DNA of 64,000 bases from 34-65-8 sp046294735 (GTDB lineage: Bacteria; Pseudomonadota; Alphaproteobacteria; Sphingomonadales; Sphingomonadaceae): the NCBI GenBank assembly GCA_046294735.1, contig JBKBKB010000001.1, positions 512,090 to 576,089 of the forward strand, written 5' to 3'. The position numbers were made by a program, and so were the translations under genes. This document shows positions 24,593 through 33,585 of this stretch, piece by piece. Each line of letters begins with the position of its first letter. Within the stretch, counting starts at the first letter, position 1. The notes under the pieces are model-generated. The model searched no databases and was not told the DNA's origin. It was given only the letters and a program-made list of their open reading frames with translations.

Positions 24593-26293
24593 CTACTCGT
24601 CCGATACACCAAGAAACGCGTTGATTGCCTCTGCCAGCAACGAGCGCCGCGCATCCAGAAATTGGCGGTAGCTTTCCACTTCCAGCAATTGCGGTTCAGC
24701 CGGGATACCCTGCAGCGAAAGTAGTTCAGGGCCCTGTTTAGCCAGATAGTCCGCCAAATACATGGATGGCGGCTTGTCGCTGATCTTGCGATTGGTGCGT
24801 CCGCCGATTAAGGTCAGGTTGGCAACGTCGTCGGCTTCCCGCGACGAGAAACCGTGCTTAGTCAGAACGGCTTTGGGGAAGAAGTGATGGAACTGCAAAC
24901 GGTGCTGCGCGCCAGAATGATCCATTGAAATCAGAAGGTTGGAAGTCCAGTCCTTCGCGCCCAGCGCGCGGAAGGTAAGGAACATCGTTTTGAACAGCGA
25001 GCTGCGCTGATCGCGACCCTCCAAATCTTCGGGCGTGACGGTAAGCCTACCGAACTGCAGGCGAACGCGGTCGATCAAGGCATCAGCCGAACCAACCTTG
25101 TCGATGGTCGCCAAATCCTGGTCTAGGATCGTTTCGCTGGAACCACGTGAGAACCTGCCCTTGGCGTTGGCCAGTAGCGCCCATTGGCGCAGCCGCTCGG
25201 ACTCTTCGGGCGAAAGCGCATAGCCCTTGGCGTGTCCGAAATAGGCCACCACGATCATCAGGAAAGGTGACGACAGTAGCGCGGGGCTGTCGATGCCGAC
25301 GTTGCTCTTCAGGAAGTTGATGGCAAACCGCATGCCTTCGGTCGCCTCTTTCCACCCGGTCTGGAGCACGTCGAGGGACAGCCGGCCTGCGGTCAAGAAA
25401 CGTGATTGGCCAGTCGCAAAGGCGATCAGTGTCTTGAGATGAATGCCAAGGTCCAGGTCAAAACCCAGCTTGGCGCATTCGCGCTGGAATTCCTGAAAGA
25501 TTTCGAGGCTGTGCCGCCAGCGCGCTGTGATCTGCGCCAACGCAAGATCGGAACTACGCAACTTCGCGCCGAGGGAATTCACGCGCACGAAGATTTCCGT
25601 CACTTCCTCGTAGGTCAAAGAACGTTCGAGGACGTCCATACGGTAAACGTATTTCCGGATGCGGCGGAGCTGAGCCAGCCTTTGCGTGTACTTCTCGTAG
25701 CGGGGATCATCGAAATTGATGATCCCGGCGCGCTTCAGAAAGGCAGTGTCGCTCTCGCTCTTGAACACCTCAGAAACCTTGACCCATTGAGGCAGCGCGG
25801 CGAGCTTGTTGGTCGATACAACGAATGTCATCCGTTCGAAGCGCTTCTGAAGTTCGTCTTCGGTCGAATCCGCCTCATCGGTCTCGGGCGCGTCGTCCTC
25901 CGCATCCTCGTCCACCTCGGTGACGATTTCCTGACGCTCGGGGTGCTCGAGATTGAACAGCAACTCGATCGGTCTGACGCGGCCGCGGACCTTGACCGGC
26001 TCTCCCCGGATCACGGCAGACAAGGACGTCAACCGCTGCTGCCCATCCAGCAGAAGTCGGGTCGTAGCGTAGGGGTTGGCCGATTGGGTCACGGCCATCT
26101 CCTGCAGGGGTACAGCTTCATCCGTTTCCCAAAGCAGGATCGCGCCCGAGGGATAGCCGCGATAGAGCGAATCCATCAGGTCGCGGACGCGGGGCGAGCG
26201 CCATACATATTGGCGCTGCATTTCTGGCAGCCTCAGCTCCCCGCGCTCGACCATGCCGACGAGCTCTTCGACCGTTGCTTCCGCTTTCGCCAT
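24593..26293 (-). CDS. DUF262-HNH nuclease (GmrSD/SspE-like)
   Basis: A 566-residue protein. The DUF262 domain has LPEMQRQYVWR at 22-32, YPSGAILLW near 47-55 and the nucleotide-binding motif LLDGQQRLTSL at about 81-91. An HNH-type site lies near the C-terminus (FHHFFPKAVL at 468-477, then VANLTLIGGRTNRKIS). An acidic stretch (EDAEDDAPETDEAD) separates parts of the N-terminal half. This layout is that of GmrSD type IV restriction enzymes and of SspE, which sense DNA modification and nick or cleave DNA. It starts 18 bases after the DprA-like gene, within the operon. Confidence 0.85.
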   Translation of the reverse strand: MAKAEATVEELVGMVERGELRLPEMQRQYVWRSPRVRDLMDSLYRGYPSGAILLWETDEAVPLQEMAVTQSANPYATTRLLLDGQQRLTSLSAVIRGEPVKVRGRVRPIELLFNLEHPERQEIVTEVDEDAEDDAPETDEADSTEDELQKRFERMTFVVSTNKLAALPQWVKVSEVFKSESDTAFLKRAGIINFDDPRYEKYTQRLAQLRRIRKYVYRMDVLERSLTYEEVTEIFVRVNSLGAKLRSSDLALAQITARWRHSLEIFQEFQRECAKLGFDLDLGIHLKTLIAFATGQSRFLTAGRLSLDVLQTGWKEATEGMRFAINFLKSNVGIDSPALLSSPFLMIVVAYFGHAKGYALSPEESERLRQWALLANAKGRFSRGSSETILDQDLATIDKVGSADALIDRVRLQFGRLTVTPEDLEGRDQRSSLFKTMFLTFRALGAKDWTSNLLISMDHSGAQHRLQFHHFFPKAVLTKHGFSSREADDVANLTLIGGRTNRKISDKPPSMYLADYLAKQGPELLSLQGIPAEPQLLEVESYRQFLDARRSLLAEAINAFLGVSDE

Positions 26294-26311
26294 GCGACCC
26301 CCACAGACAGG

Positions 26312-26815
26312 CTATTGATCTGGAACGATTTGCGCCCCCATCTGCAATAGATGCGAATTGGCCGGGGATGGCAAGGTGAAGATCGGGAGACCCATTGTTT
26401 TCGCCTCCTGTGCCAGCGCATCGGTTTTACTATCGGGGGCAGCGTGGGCGATCAGGACCGTTTTGCAGAGGGTCAAGATGTGACGGTTGCGGGCTTCGGC
26501 GGCGGTGGCGGTGGTGCGCGTCTGAGACGCGGGAAACGGGCTGACGATCTGAGCCGTGCCGGCGGCAACGGCGGCCTGGATCGCGGGGCCGAGAGGCTTT
26601 GGCGCGCGCCAGCCTTGCGCGGCGCGGGCCAGAACCATGATCACCGGCGCATTGCCGCGCAGCAGGATGCGCAGAACTTCACGCTCAACAGGCGTGTGAA
26701 ACCCTCCGATCACCGGCGAGCTGCCCGGACGCCGTGCATTGGCCCAGTCCTGCGCTTTCAGAATGATGTCGCCGGGGCAGGACTGGGAGCAGAAGAAGGC
26801 AATGGGCTCATTCAT
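26312..26815 (-). CDS. DprA/SLOG-like Rossmann protein
   Basis: A 167-residue protein starting at ATG 26815, overlapping the end of the methyltransferase by eight bases. The fold pattern (IAFFCSQSCP, then VIGGFHTPVEREVLRILLRGN, VIMVLARAAQ, then TVLIAHAAPDSKTDALAQEA and GLPIFTLPSP) is that of the DprA/Smf Rossmann core without the extra DprA domains. SLOG-superfamily proteins can bind nucleotides or single-stranded DNA. Small DprA-like genes are often found inside restriction loci; its exact task is unknown. Upstream frame overlaps the methyltransferase and is not used. Confidence 0.75.
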   Translation of the reverse strand: MNEPIAFFCSQSCPGDIILKAQDWANARRPGSSPVIGGFHTPVEREVLRILLRGNAPVIMVLARAAQGWRAPKPLGPAIQAAVAAGTAQIVSPFPASQTRTTATAAEARNRHILTLCKTVLIAHAAPDSKTDALAQEAKTMGLPIFTLPSPANSHLLQMGAQIVPDQ

Positions 26816-29800
26816 CGTCACCGATACCGGAGTCGTCGCCAACTCGCGAGAAATTTGCATTGAAGGCCTGAATGCTCTGAATGAAATCAGTTCCGATTCC
26901 ATCAAGGGAAAGATCGATCAAATCATCGATTTTCTGGATCAGTGATTCGCATGCTGGTAAATAGAAATTTCCTTTTCGTCCCATATTGTCCTTAAAAACA
27001 TAGTTCTTCTCAAGTTGTACTTTCAGTTTTGCGCCCAATTCAGCCAATGCCGTGAGATGAACGTCCGAAATTGCATTAGGCGAAAGCGGGAATGACTCAA
27101 TCAACCATTTTTTCAGATTGAACCCATCCGATGCAATCGCCCACCACCAATAACCAAGTGAACTGCAAAGCAAGGCGAAGACCAAGTTCGCCTCCTGCTC
27201 CGTTTCGTACTGGAAACCAATCGCCCTCGCCGGAACTGTAGGGCGTCCTTTTTCATCGGACGTAGCGGGTATCGATCTCCAAGCAGGGAACCAATTGTAA
27301 GCCGTCCCAGCGACAAACACCGACTTGCTCGGAAAACCCGGTGCCGCCGCGATGAGCGCACTAGCCGAAATTGCTCTGCCAAGCTGGAGGCCCAATGGCC
27401 GCTTGAGCGCTTGAAGATAGCTCAATCCTCTTGCCTGAGCATCATCTGCTAATCTGGGTATCCGGTCCGCAATATTGCCCTCGAACGCCGCGTAGCCCAG
27501 CCGGTCAAATAGCGTCTCACGCTCGTCAACACTCCAACGTTTCAATGACGTAGTCAGAAACCTGCGGGCTTCCCGGCCATTAGGAGTCCGATAGATTCCG
27601 ATTGAGCAACGGGTCCGGACATCATTCCCAAATAAGGAACTTGGAATTCGATCAAAATGGGACCAATGCCAGTCACCGTTTGATTTCGATATTTTGCCTC
27701 TTAGAGCAGAATATGGTCGCTTTGTTGAAAAAGATACCGATAGAGGAAGTATTAACCCGATTGAACCGTTCTGTTGATCACAGAGCGATAAAGATCGCTC
27801 AACAAAAAGTGTGTAAAGATCTTCATCTCTGCTCCAATTTTCTAAACAAGTTTCATATTCGTCGAGGAGTGCCTTCCGTGAATTCAATTTGTCAATTTCT
27901 ACATAGGGAGGATTTCCGATGATGGCTGAAAAACCATCGCGCGCTATGATGTCATGGAAGTCAATAACCCAATGAAACGGATACTGGGTTGCGATCCACT
28001 CTGATCGCCAGTTCGAAACATCTCGACCCTCTGGCGGTCTAGGCGCGTACAAGTCCGCAAAACAATCGTTCAATCGAGTCCGAAGTGCATCAAGCTTGAC
28101 CCGAACGGCTGCCTTATCTTGCGCAGTTATTTTACCACCTAGTTCGGTCTGTTGCTGACGAAAATGGCACAACGCACGGTCGAGGTCATCTGCCTTATGT
28201 TGGATTTCGGCTAATGTGTTGTCGAATTGCAATCCGGCCTTGTCCGATTTTTCGAGAGCGTCACCGATTGATCTGAAACCGAGAACAGAATTGCCCGCCC
28301 TGATGTTGAAATCGATATCAGGCAGCGGCTCAATCTGGTCAGCGCGTTCAAGCTGGGAAGCGAGTTTCAGGAACAGGCGGAGCTTACAAATCTCCACCGC
28401 CTCATCCATGATATCTACGCCATAAAGATTATCGAGGATGATCGATTTGTAGATGAAATAAGACCGGTTGGTATGGTTCTCGACGACCTCAAGTTCGTCA
28501 CGAAACTTCTTGTAAGGCGGATAGCCCCCCTTAGTTGGCGGCGACGATGCCACGAACTGCTCCATCCGCTCAAGGCAGGCATCATACAGATCGTAAAGGA
28601 TGTTGAGCGCGGCAAACAGAAAAGCGCCAGACCCGCATGCTGGATCGAGCACTTTGATACTTCTGATGCCTCTCCAGAACGCATCAACTAGGTCCGAGCT
28701 TTCGGCGTATTGGATCGCATCGCGTGCGAACTGGCGAATATCGAGATTAAGGGTGATAAATTCCTCGATCGAGCAAATCTCGCCCGCCGCTGCCTTGGCT
28801 CTGAGGCTGGCATAGCGTTCACGCCGCGCCACCAGCTCACGCCAGGTTTCGGTCGGCAGCCCGTGGCTGGAAGGTGCCGTCTTGTTCCAGTCGCCACGCT
28901 GCGCGACATCGGTGATGCCTGCGGCGATATGGTCGGGAAGCGCTTGATCAGCCCCGTGCTTCACCGCCGGGTAGATATAGGCATCGGGGTTTTCGGATAG
29001 CATCCGCCACACTGCGCTCCCCGGCTCGAACGCCAACTTGTCATGTACGATGGCATTCTGGAAAAGCCAGGGAATGACGGTGTTCTTGGTGATGTAATCG
29101 GTGATGTCTTCCTTGGTGTAGTAGGCCCCCATCTGCTTCTGGTTGATGTACTTTTCGAAGATGTGCCCGAGGACATCGGGGTTGATCTCGCGCCCGTCAT
29201 TGCGGGTGATTGGTCGCGTATCGAGAGTCCAATCGTAACGATCGAAGAAGTCGAAAACCGCTTGAAATGCTTCGTCGGCAATCTCGATGCTGTTACCTTC
29301 GGCCTCCAAGACGTGAGGTTCGAACAATCCGCCATTGAGATAAGGGATCGTTCCGAGCAATTCGTTCGTTGCAGCGTCACGCTCGTCTGCAGGTTTGGCG
29401 AGGCCTCCGTGAAAGAGGGTCAGAAGAAATACGCGATAGAAGCTATGAAACTGGCCCTCGCCTCGCTCAGCACGGACGCGCGCAAGGCGATCACGAAGGT
29501 AGTTTGGATTGCTGTCGAGAAAGCCTTTGCGCTGAATAAAATAGACGAACATCAGTCGATTGAGCATCAGCGAGGCATACCATTGCCGGTCAGTCGCCGC
29601 TTCTAAACCTCTAATAAAACCAAGAAATGCCGCGTGCTGGGTCTGAAACTCGCCAAAAAAGCGTCGCGTGATCTGTTCGCGGGTGAACGCATCTTTTAGA
29701 CTGCGGATGGTTCCGGCTAGCGTCAAAGCCTCTTCGCTTTCGAGCGGGAAAACGATGTGCTCGAGCTTTTGGAGCATCAACTCGGGGCTTTGGGATGTTT

Positions 29801-30149
29801 GCCAAATATGATCCCGCACAGCGGCAGGCTTGCCTTTTTCGCGCTCAACCCACTGCCAAATCTGTTGAGTCCGCGCTTCGTCGGTGAAGATGATCAAATG
29901 TTCGAATACGCTCTTGGTTAGTTCGCGTTCGATCCGCTTCCTAACCCTATTTTCGGGAATTGCTGCGCAGTGGAATATGCGTACTCCTCGTTTGTCCGCG
30001 ACGGGTGAAAGGGCGAAGCGCGCGCCATCAATCTCGATCACCTCATCGATCCGGGATGCTGGCCGATCCCAGCCCAACTCCTCGACAAACAAGTTGCGGA
30101 AATCAAACGCACGAAGGAACGCCTCGCGCGAATTTTGGTCGATGGCCAT
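26808..30149 (-). CDS. Eco57I-like N6-adenine DNA methyltransferase (large, class II-like)
   Basis: A 1,113-residue protein starting at ATG 30149, two bases after the helicase stop. SAM-binding motif I is DPACGSGAFL at about 502-511 and the catalytic motif IV is NPPY at 746-749, so it should methylate adenine. The N-terminal part (residues 1-450) and the C-terminal part after NPPY, likely the target-recognition region, have no named domain visible to me. Similar large methylases are found in type IIG systems, BREX (PglX) and DISARM. The C-terminal third is clearly more AT-rich than the rest (37-45% GC in lines counted by hand against 65%), a sign of a swapped specificity domain. Confidence 0.87.
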   Translation of the reverse strand: MAIDQNSREAFLRAFDFRNLFVEELGWDRPASRIDEVIEIDGARFALSPVADKRGVRIFHCAAIPENRVRKRIERELTKSVFEHLIIFTDEARTQQIWQWVEREKGKPAAVRDHIWQTSQSPELMLQKLEHIVFPLESEEALTLAGTIRSLKDAFTREQITRRFFGEFQTQHAAFLGFIRGLEAATDRQWYASLMLNRLMFVYFIQRKGFLDSNPNYLRDRLARVRAERGEGQFHSFYRVFLLTLFHGGLAKPADERDAATNELLGTIPYLNGGLFEPHVLEAEGNSIEIADEAFQAVFDFFDRYDWTLDTRPITRNDGREINPDVLGHIFEKYINQKQMGAYYTKEDITDYITKNTVIPWLFQNAIVHDKLAFEPGSAVWRMLSENPDAYIYPAVKHGADQALPDHIAAGITDVAQRGDWNKTAPSSHGLPTETWRELVARRERYASLRAKAAAGEICSIEEFITLNLDIRQFARDAIQYAESSDLVDAFWRGIRSIKVLDPACGSGAFLFAALNILYDLYDACLERMEQFVASSPPTKGGYPPYKKFRDELEVVENHTNRSYFIYKSIILDNLYGVDIMDEAVEICKLRLFLKLASQLERADQIEPLPDIDFNIRAGNSVLGFRSIGDALEKSDKAGLQFDNTLAEIQHKADDLDRALCHFRQQQTELGGKITAQDKAAVRVKLDALRTRLNDCFADLYAPRPPEGRDVSNWRSEWIATQYPFHWVIDFHDIIARDGFSAIIGNPPYVEIDKLNSRKALLDEYETCLENWSRDEDLYTLFVERSLSLCDQQNGSIGLILPLSVSFSTKRPYSALRGKISKSNGDWHWSHFDRIPSSLFGNDVRTRCSIGIYRTPNGREARRFLTTSLKRWSVDERETLFDRLGYAAFEGNIADRIPRLADDAQARGLSYLQALKRPLGLQLGRAISASALIAAAPGFPSKSVFVAGTAYNWFPAWRSIPATSDEKGRPTVPARAIGFQYETEQEANLVFALLCSSLGYWWWAIASDGFNLKKWLIESFPLSPNAISDVHLTALAELGAKLKVQLEKNYVFKDNMGRKGNFYLPACESLIQKIDDLIDLSLDGIGTDFIQSIQAFNANFSRVGDDSGIGDDE

Positions 30150-30151
30150 AA

Positions 30152-33100
30152 TTAACCCTTCAATCCCATCGAGCAGATGATCCTCATGTCGGCTTGGTCC
30201 TCGTCCTTGTCCTGCTTGACACAAAGGCGTCCATCCTCCCGCAGGGCGATGACCATCTGGGCGAGCGGATAATCGCCGATGCCCGTTTTCAGGTGGCGGT
30301 TGAGTGTGTCGATAGCTGATTGAAACATCGGGAAATCATAGATGTCCGCCATCGCCTTCTCAACGTCCCGCACAAAATGGTCGGTCACAAAAAGCGTCCG
30401 TTCGTTGCCCTGCTGCTCAAGAAAGCGCTTCAGGCGGTCATAGGTCTTGAAGCGGGCACCGGATGGCCGCCCCAACGCGCCGTGGGTGGTGCGCTCCTCC
30501 TGCATGAGGTGCTCTACACCATGGCGCACAATATCGTGATGGTAGTCAGTCCGCTCCAGCGCGGGCTCGGTGGGTGGGCACTCTGCCGCGCGCAGGATTG
30601 CGAGCGGGGATTGTGTCAGGATTTGGCCGTTCTGATCGACCCACGCTAATGCGTCATTGTCGTCCGGTGTTCTGATGTAGACGAGCGCACCCGCTTTCGC
30701 GTCAGGTACCGATGGCAATGCTTTGGTGGCGTAGACCACATCAGGCAGATCTTCGACCAACTTCCGAAGCTTAGGATCCGCAGTGATGGCATTCTGCCAG
30801 ATTTGGAACGCGTATGACGCGAGGTCAACTTCGCCATCATCCTCGCCGTCGAGAATGCCGGATTTCTCGCTGTAGAGGTCTTGGATGGGGTTTTCCTTGT
30901 TGTCGTCCTCGAAGAAGGTTTCGTCCGAACCGACAACATCCTGGTTCTCTTTCAGCCGCGCTCGGACGCGAGCGCGAAGCCTGATGATGCGTTCCACGCC
31001 TTCGGCCGGAAGGAAGGAATAGCAGTTGATCGTATCCGCCTGCTGGCCAATGCGGTCGACGCGGCCTGCACGCTGGATTAGCCTGATGATCGCCCAAGGC
31101 AGGTCAAAATTCACAATCGTTGCGCAATCCTGAAGGTTCTGCCCTTCCGACAGCACGTCGGTCGCGATCAGGACGCGAAGCTCTCCCTCTGCCTGCGCCA
31201 CCTTTTCCTTCTTGTTCGACCTTGGGCTGAAGCGCCATGCAAGCCGGGTCGGGTTCTCGGATTGGCCCGTGACTGCGGCGACTGCGGTCACCCCGGCGTT
31301 GCGAAGAGCAGTCTCAAGATAGCGGGCGGTGTCCGCGAACTGCGTGAAGATCAGCAGCTTGTCAGCGTGATGGCGGGCGGTAACCAGTTCGATGAGTGCA
31401 TGAAGCTTCTTGTCTCGCGCCTCTTCCCAGGGGCCGCAGATTTCGAGAACACGGCGTAGAGCATCGATGTCGGCTTGAAGATCGGTCTGCACCGCTCGCT
31501 TGAAGTGCGTGGCCTTCAACCATTTGAAGCGTCGTTTCTTCGCGTTGGCATAAACCCCATAGATTTGAGCTGCATGCTGCTTGAGGGCGGTGAGTTCGTT
31601 GGAAACGACTGCTGTGGCGTCGTCATCCGCGTTGCCGTACTCGCCAGTTTCAAACAAACCTTCGATAGCATCGGAATCGGCATCTTCGTCCGACACATCG
31701 AGCAATTCAGAATCCTGAGTACCGATGGGCACCGGCAATTCGTTTTCCAATGCATGCAGGTACACAAGATTTCGCATGATGTGTCTCTGCAAAGATTGGA
31801 CGAAAGCCGGACCGCCGCTCTCAAGGCGCTTGAAAAGGTTCGTTTTGCAGAAACCCATCAACCGAATTCCGGCGCGCCCGAGCCCGTCCATGATGATGTC
31901 TTCGGCTGGCGTAGGTGGATGCGCCGGGTCTGGGTTGAGATAGTTCGCCAGCCCATAGCGAGGGAGCGCTAGGCCATCGATGGCCGAGACAACCTCATCC
32001 GAATACGCCCTGGCGTAGGGGTCCAGGGCGTCGCTATCGTCGATGTCAAATTTGACTGATTTCGGTTGCCGGACCGGAAAATATGACCGTGTTCCGTCCG
32101 AAAACGTTATGTACTTCCGGCCATTATTCTCATCGGTCTGAGCGTAGTTCTGCAGAATGAATCCGCGCGTCCGGCGGATCATGTACAGCCTCATGAGCTC
32201 GCGCCAATCCTCGGTCTGATCACTTTTTTCGAACGCCGGGAGAGACCGGACCGCGCATTGATGCCTTCGCACAAACTCGGTTTCACCGCCAATGGTTCGG
32301 ATCATGGCTTCGGGGCGAATGCCGATGTCTTGATCGTCTTCAATGAAGAGACGAAGCTGCGAGGATAGATCGATGAACGTCTTATTATACGGCGTCGCAG
32401 AAAGCAAAACACATCGGCTGTCATTTGTCCGAATGTAATCTGCAATCGCTTTATACCTCTTCCCCTCACGGTTCCTCAGATTATGACTTTCGTCAATCAA
32501 GACAGTTCGATACCGCTTGAGTTCTATGAGTTCGCTTTCAACCCTGGACAGAGACACGACCTTGGCGTTTAGCTCGTAGGTCTCGACGTAGTCGTGCCAC
32601 ATATCGAGAAGGTTTTTCGGGCAGATAATCAGCGCACGTCCATCGACTTCCTCCACGATTTTGAGGAGGGCGGACGCCATGATGGACTTTCCCAACCCGA
32701 CGACGTCGCCGATCACCACGCCACCACGCTTATTGAGGTGATGGGCTGCGACTTTCACCGCACTGGTCTGGAACGCAAAGAGCTTATCGCCAAAAATGGA
32801 GGGGATCCGAAACTCTGACTGACCAAGTCTGGCCTCTTGCGCGAGGTGATATGCGATCTTCAGGTATACGTGGTGAGGCGGGACCAAGACCTCCCCCGCC
32901 CAGCTGGTCTCGATGATCTCAGCCAGCTCATCTGAAATGTCCACGCACCACTTATCGGTCCATCGGGCTTCAAACCATTCCGCCAACTTGTTGCAGGCGT
33001 CGTGGTCCATAACGTCGACGTTCAATTCTCCCTGCAGGGAGAGACCTGCAAAGGTCAGGTTGCTGCTGCCAACGAAGCCCACCTTTGGATTCACTGGGTC

Positions 33101-33544
33101 AGGGCGATGCAGAAGGTAAAGTTTCGCGTGCAGCGGGTGCCTCAGGAACAACTTCACGACGACTTTCTTTGCCCGAATCTGGCGCGCAAGCCGCCGAAGT
33201 CCTGCTTCGTCGCTGTTGGAGGGCGTCCCCAGGGTAAGCTGTGTCCGAAATTCTTCGGCAAGTGCCTTTTTGAGCTCTAGCGCACGGGCGTTGTCGATGC
33301 CGTCCTCGTGGAAGGCGGCGGCAAGCTTTTCGCGAAGCCCGCGTTCGGGCGATTGGTGCATACCGACAAGAAGCCGACACGAATTTCCGTTTTCGCCAGA
33401 CCAGGTCTCGATGTGCTCATCGACCCGGCGCCAGCCACGCAAATTGAAGTAACCCACGCAGAAATCGGCCCGATCCGAAACAGAGAGAACCTTGCTCAGT
33501 TCGGGCAGAAGAGAGTTATCGATGTTATCAAATATGCGCGGCAT
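30152..33544 (-). CDS. PLD-like nuclease fused to SNF2/DEAD-type helicase
   Basis: A 1,130-residue protein starting at ATG 33544 with GGAGG upstream. The N-terminal PLD domain shows H139-x-K141 (LHAKLYLLH), N162 in GSSNLTF and E173, the active-site set of PLD nucleases. The helicase follows: Walker A GDVVGLGKS at 279-287, DESH at 351-354, LLSATPYNKT, and the C-terminal motifs FTQFADTARYL, TDVLSEGQNLQ and QRAGRVDRIGQ. It should translocate on DNA and cleave it. PLD-helicases paired with adenine methylases resemble parts of DISARM but there the domains are separate genes. First nuclease gene of the operon, 41 bases after ardC. Confidence 0.88.
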   Translation of the reverse strand: MPRIFDNIDNSLLPELSKVLSVSDRADFCVGYFNLRGWRRVDEHIETWSGENGNSCRLLVGMHQSPERGLREKLAAAFHEDGIDNARALELKKALAEEFRTQLTLGTPSNSDEAGLRRLARQIRAKKVVVKLFLRHPLHAKLYLLHRPDPVNPKVGFVGSSNLTFAGLSLQGELNVDVMDHDACNKLAEWFEARWTDKWCVDISDELAEIIETSWAGEVLVPPHHVYLKIAYHLAQEARLGQSEFRIPSIFGDKLFAFQTSAVKVAAHHLNKRGGVVIGDVVGLGKSIMASALLKIVEEVDGRALIICPKNLLDMWHDYVETYELNAKVVSLSRVESELIELKRYRTVLIDESHNLRNREGKRYKAIADYIRTNDSRCVLLSATPYNKTFIDLSSQLRLFIEDDQDIGIRPEAMIRTIGGETEFVRRHQCAVRSLPAFEKSDQTEDWRELMRLYMIRRTRGFILQNYAQTDENNGRKYITFSDGTRSYFPVRQPKSVKFDIDDSDALDPYARAYSDEVVSAIDGLALPRYGLANYLNPDPAHPPTPAEDIIMDGLGRAGIRLMGFCKTNLFKRLESGGPAFVQSLQRHIMRNLVYLHALENELPVPIGTQDSELLDVSDEDADSDAIEGLFETGEYGNADDDATAVVSNELTALKQHAAQIYGVYANAKKRRFKWLKATHFKRAVQTDLQADIDALRRVLEICGPWEEARDKKLHALIELVTARHHADKLLIFTQFADTARYLETALRNAGVTAVAAVTGQSENPTRLAWRFSPRSNKKEKVAQAEGELRVLIATDVLSEGQNLQDCATIVNFDLPWAIIRLIQRAGRVDRIGQQADTINCYSFLPAEGVERIIRLRARVRARLKENQDVVGSDETFFEDDNKENPIQDLYSEKSGILDGEDDGEVDLASYAFQIWQNAITADPKLRKLVEDLPDVVYATKALPSVPDAKAGALVYIRTPDDNDALAWVDQNGQILTQSPLAILRAAECPPTEPALERTDYHHDIVRHGVEHLMQEERTTHGALGRPSGARFKTYDRLKRFLEQQGNERTLFVTDHFVRDVEKAMADIYDFPMFQSAIDTLNRHLKTGIGDYPLAQMVIALREDGRLCVKQDKDEDQADMRIICSMGLKG

Positions 33545-33585
33545 GCGTTGGTCGACCTCCGGGTGACCTGGTGTTGCTATCAGGA

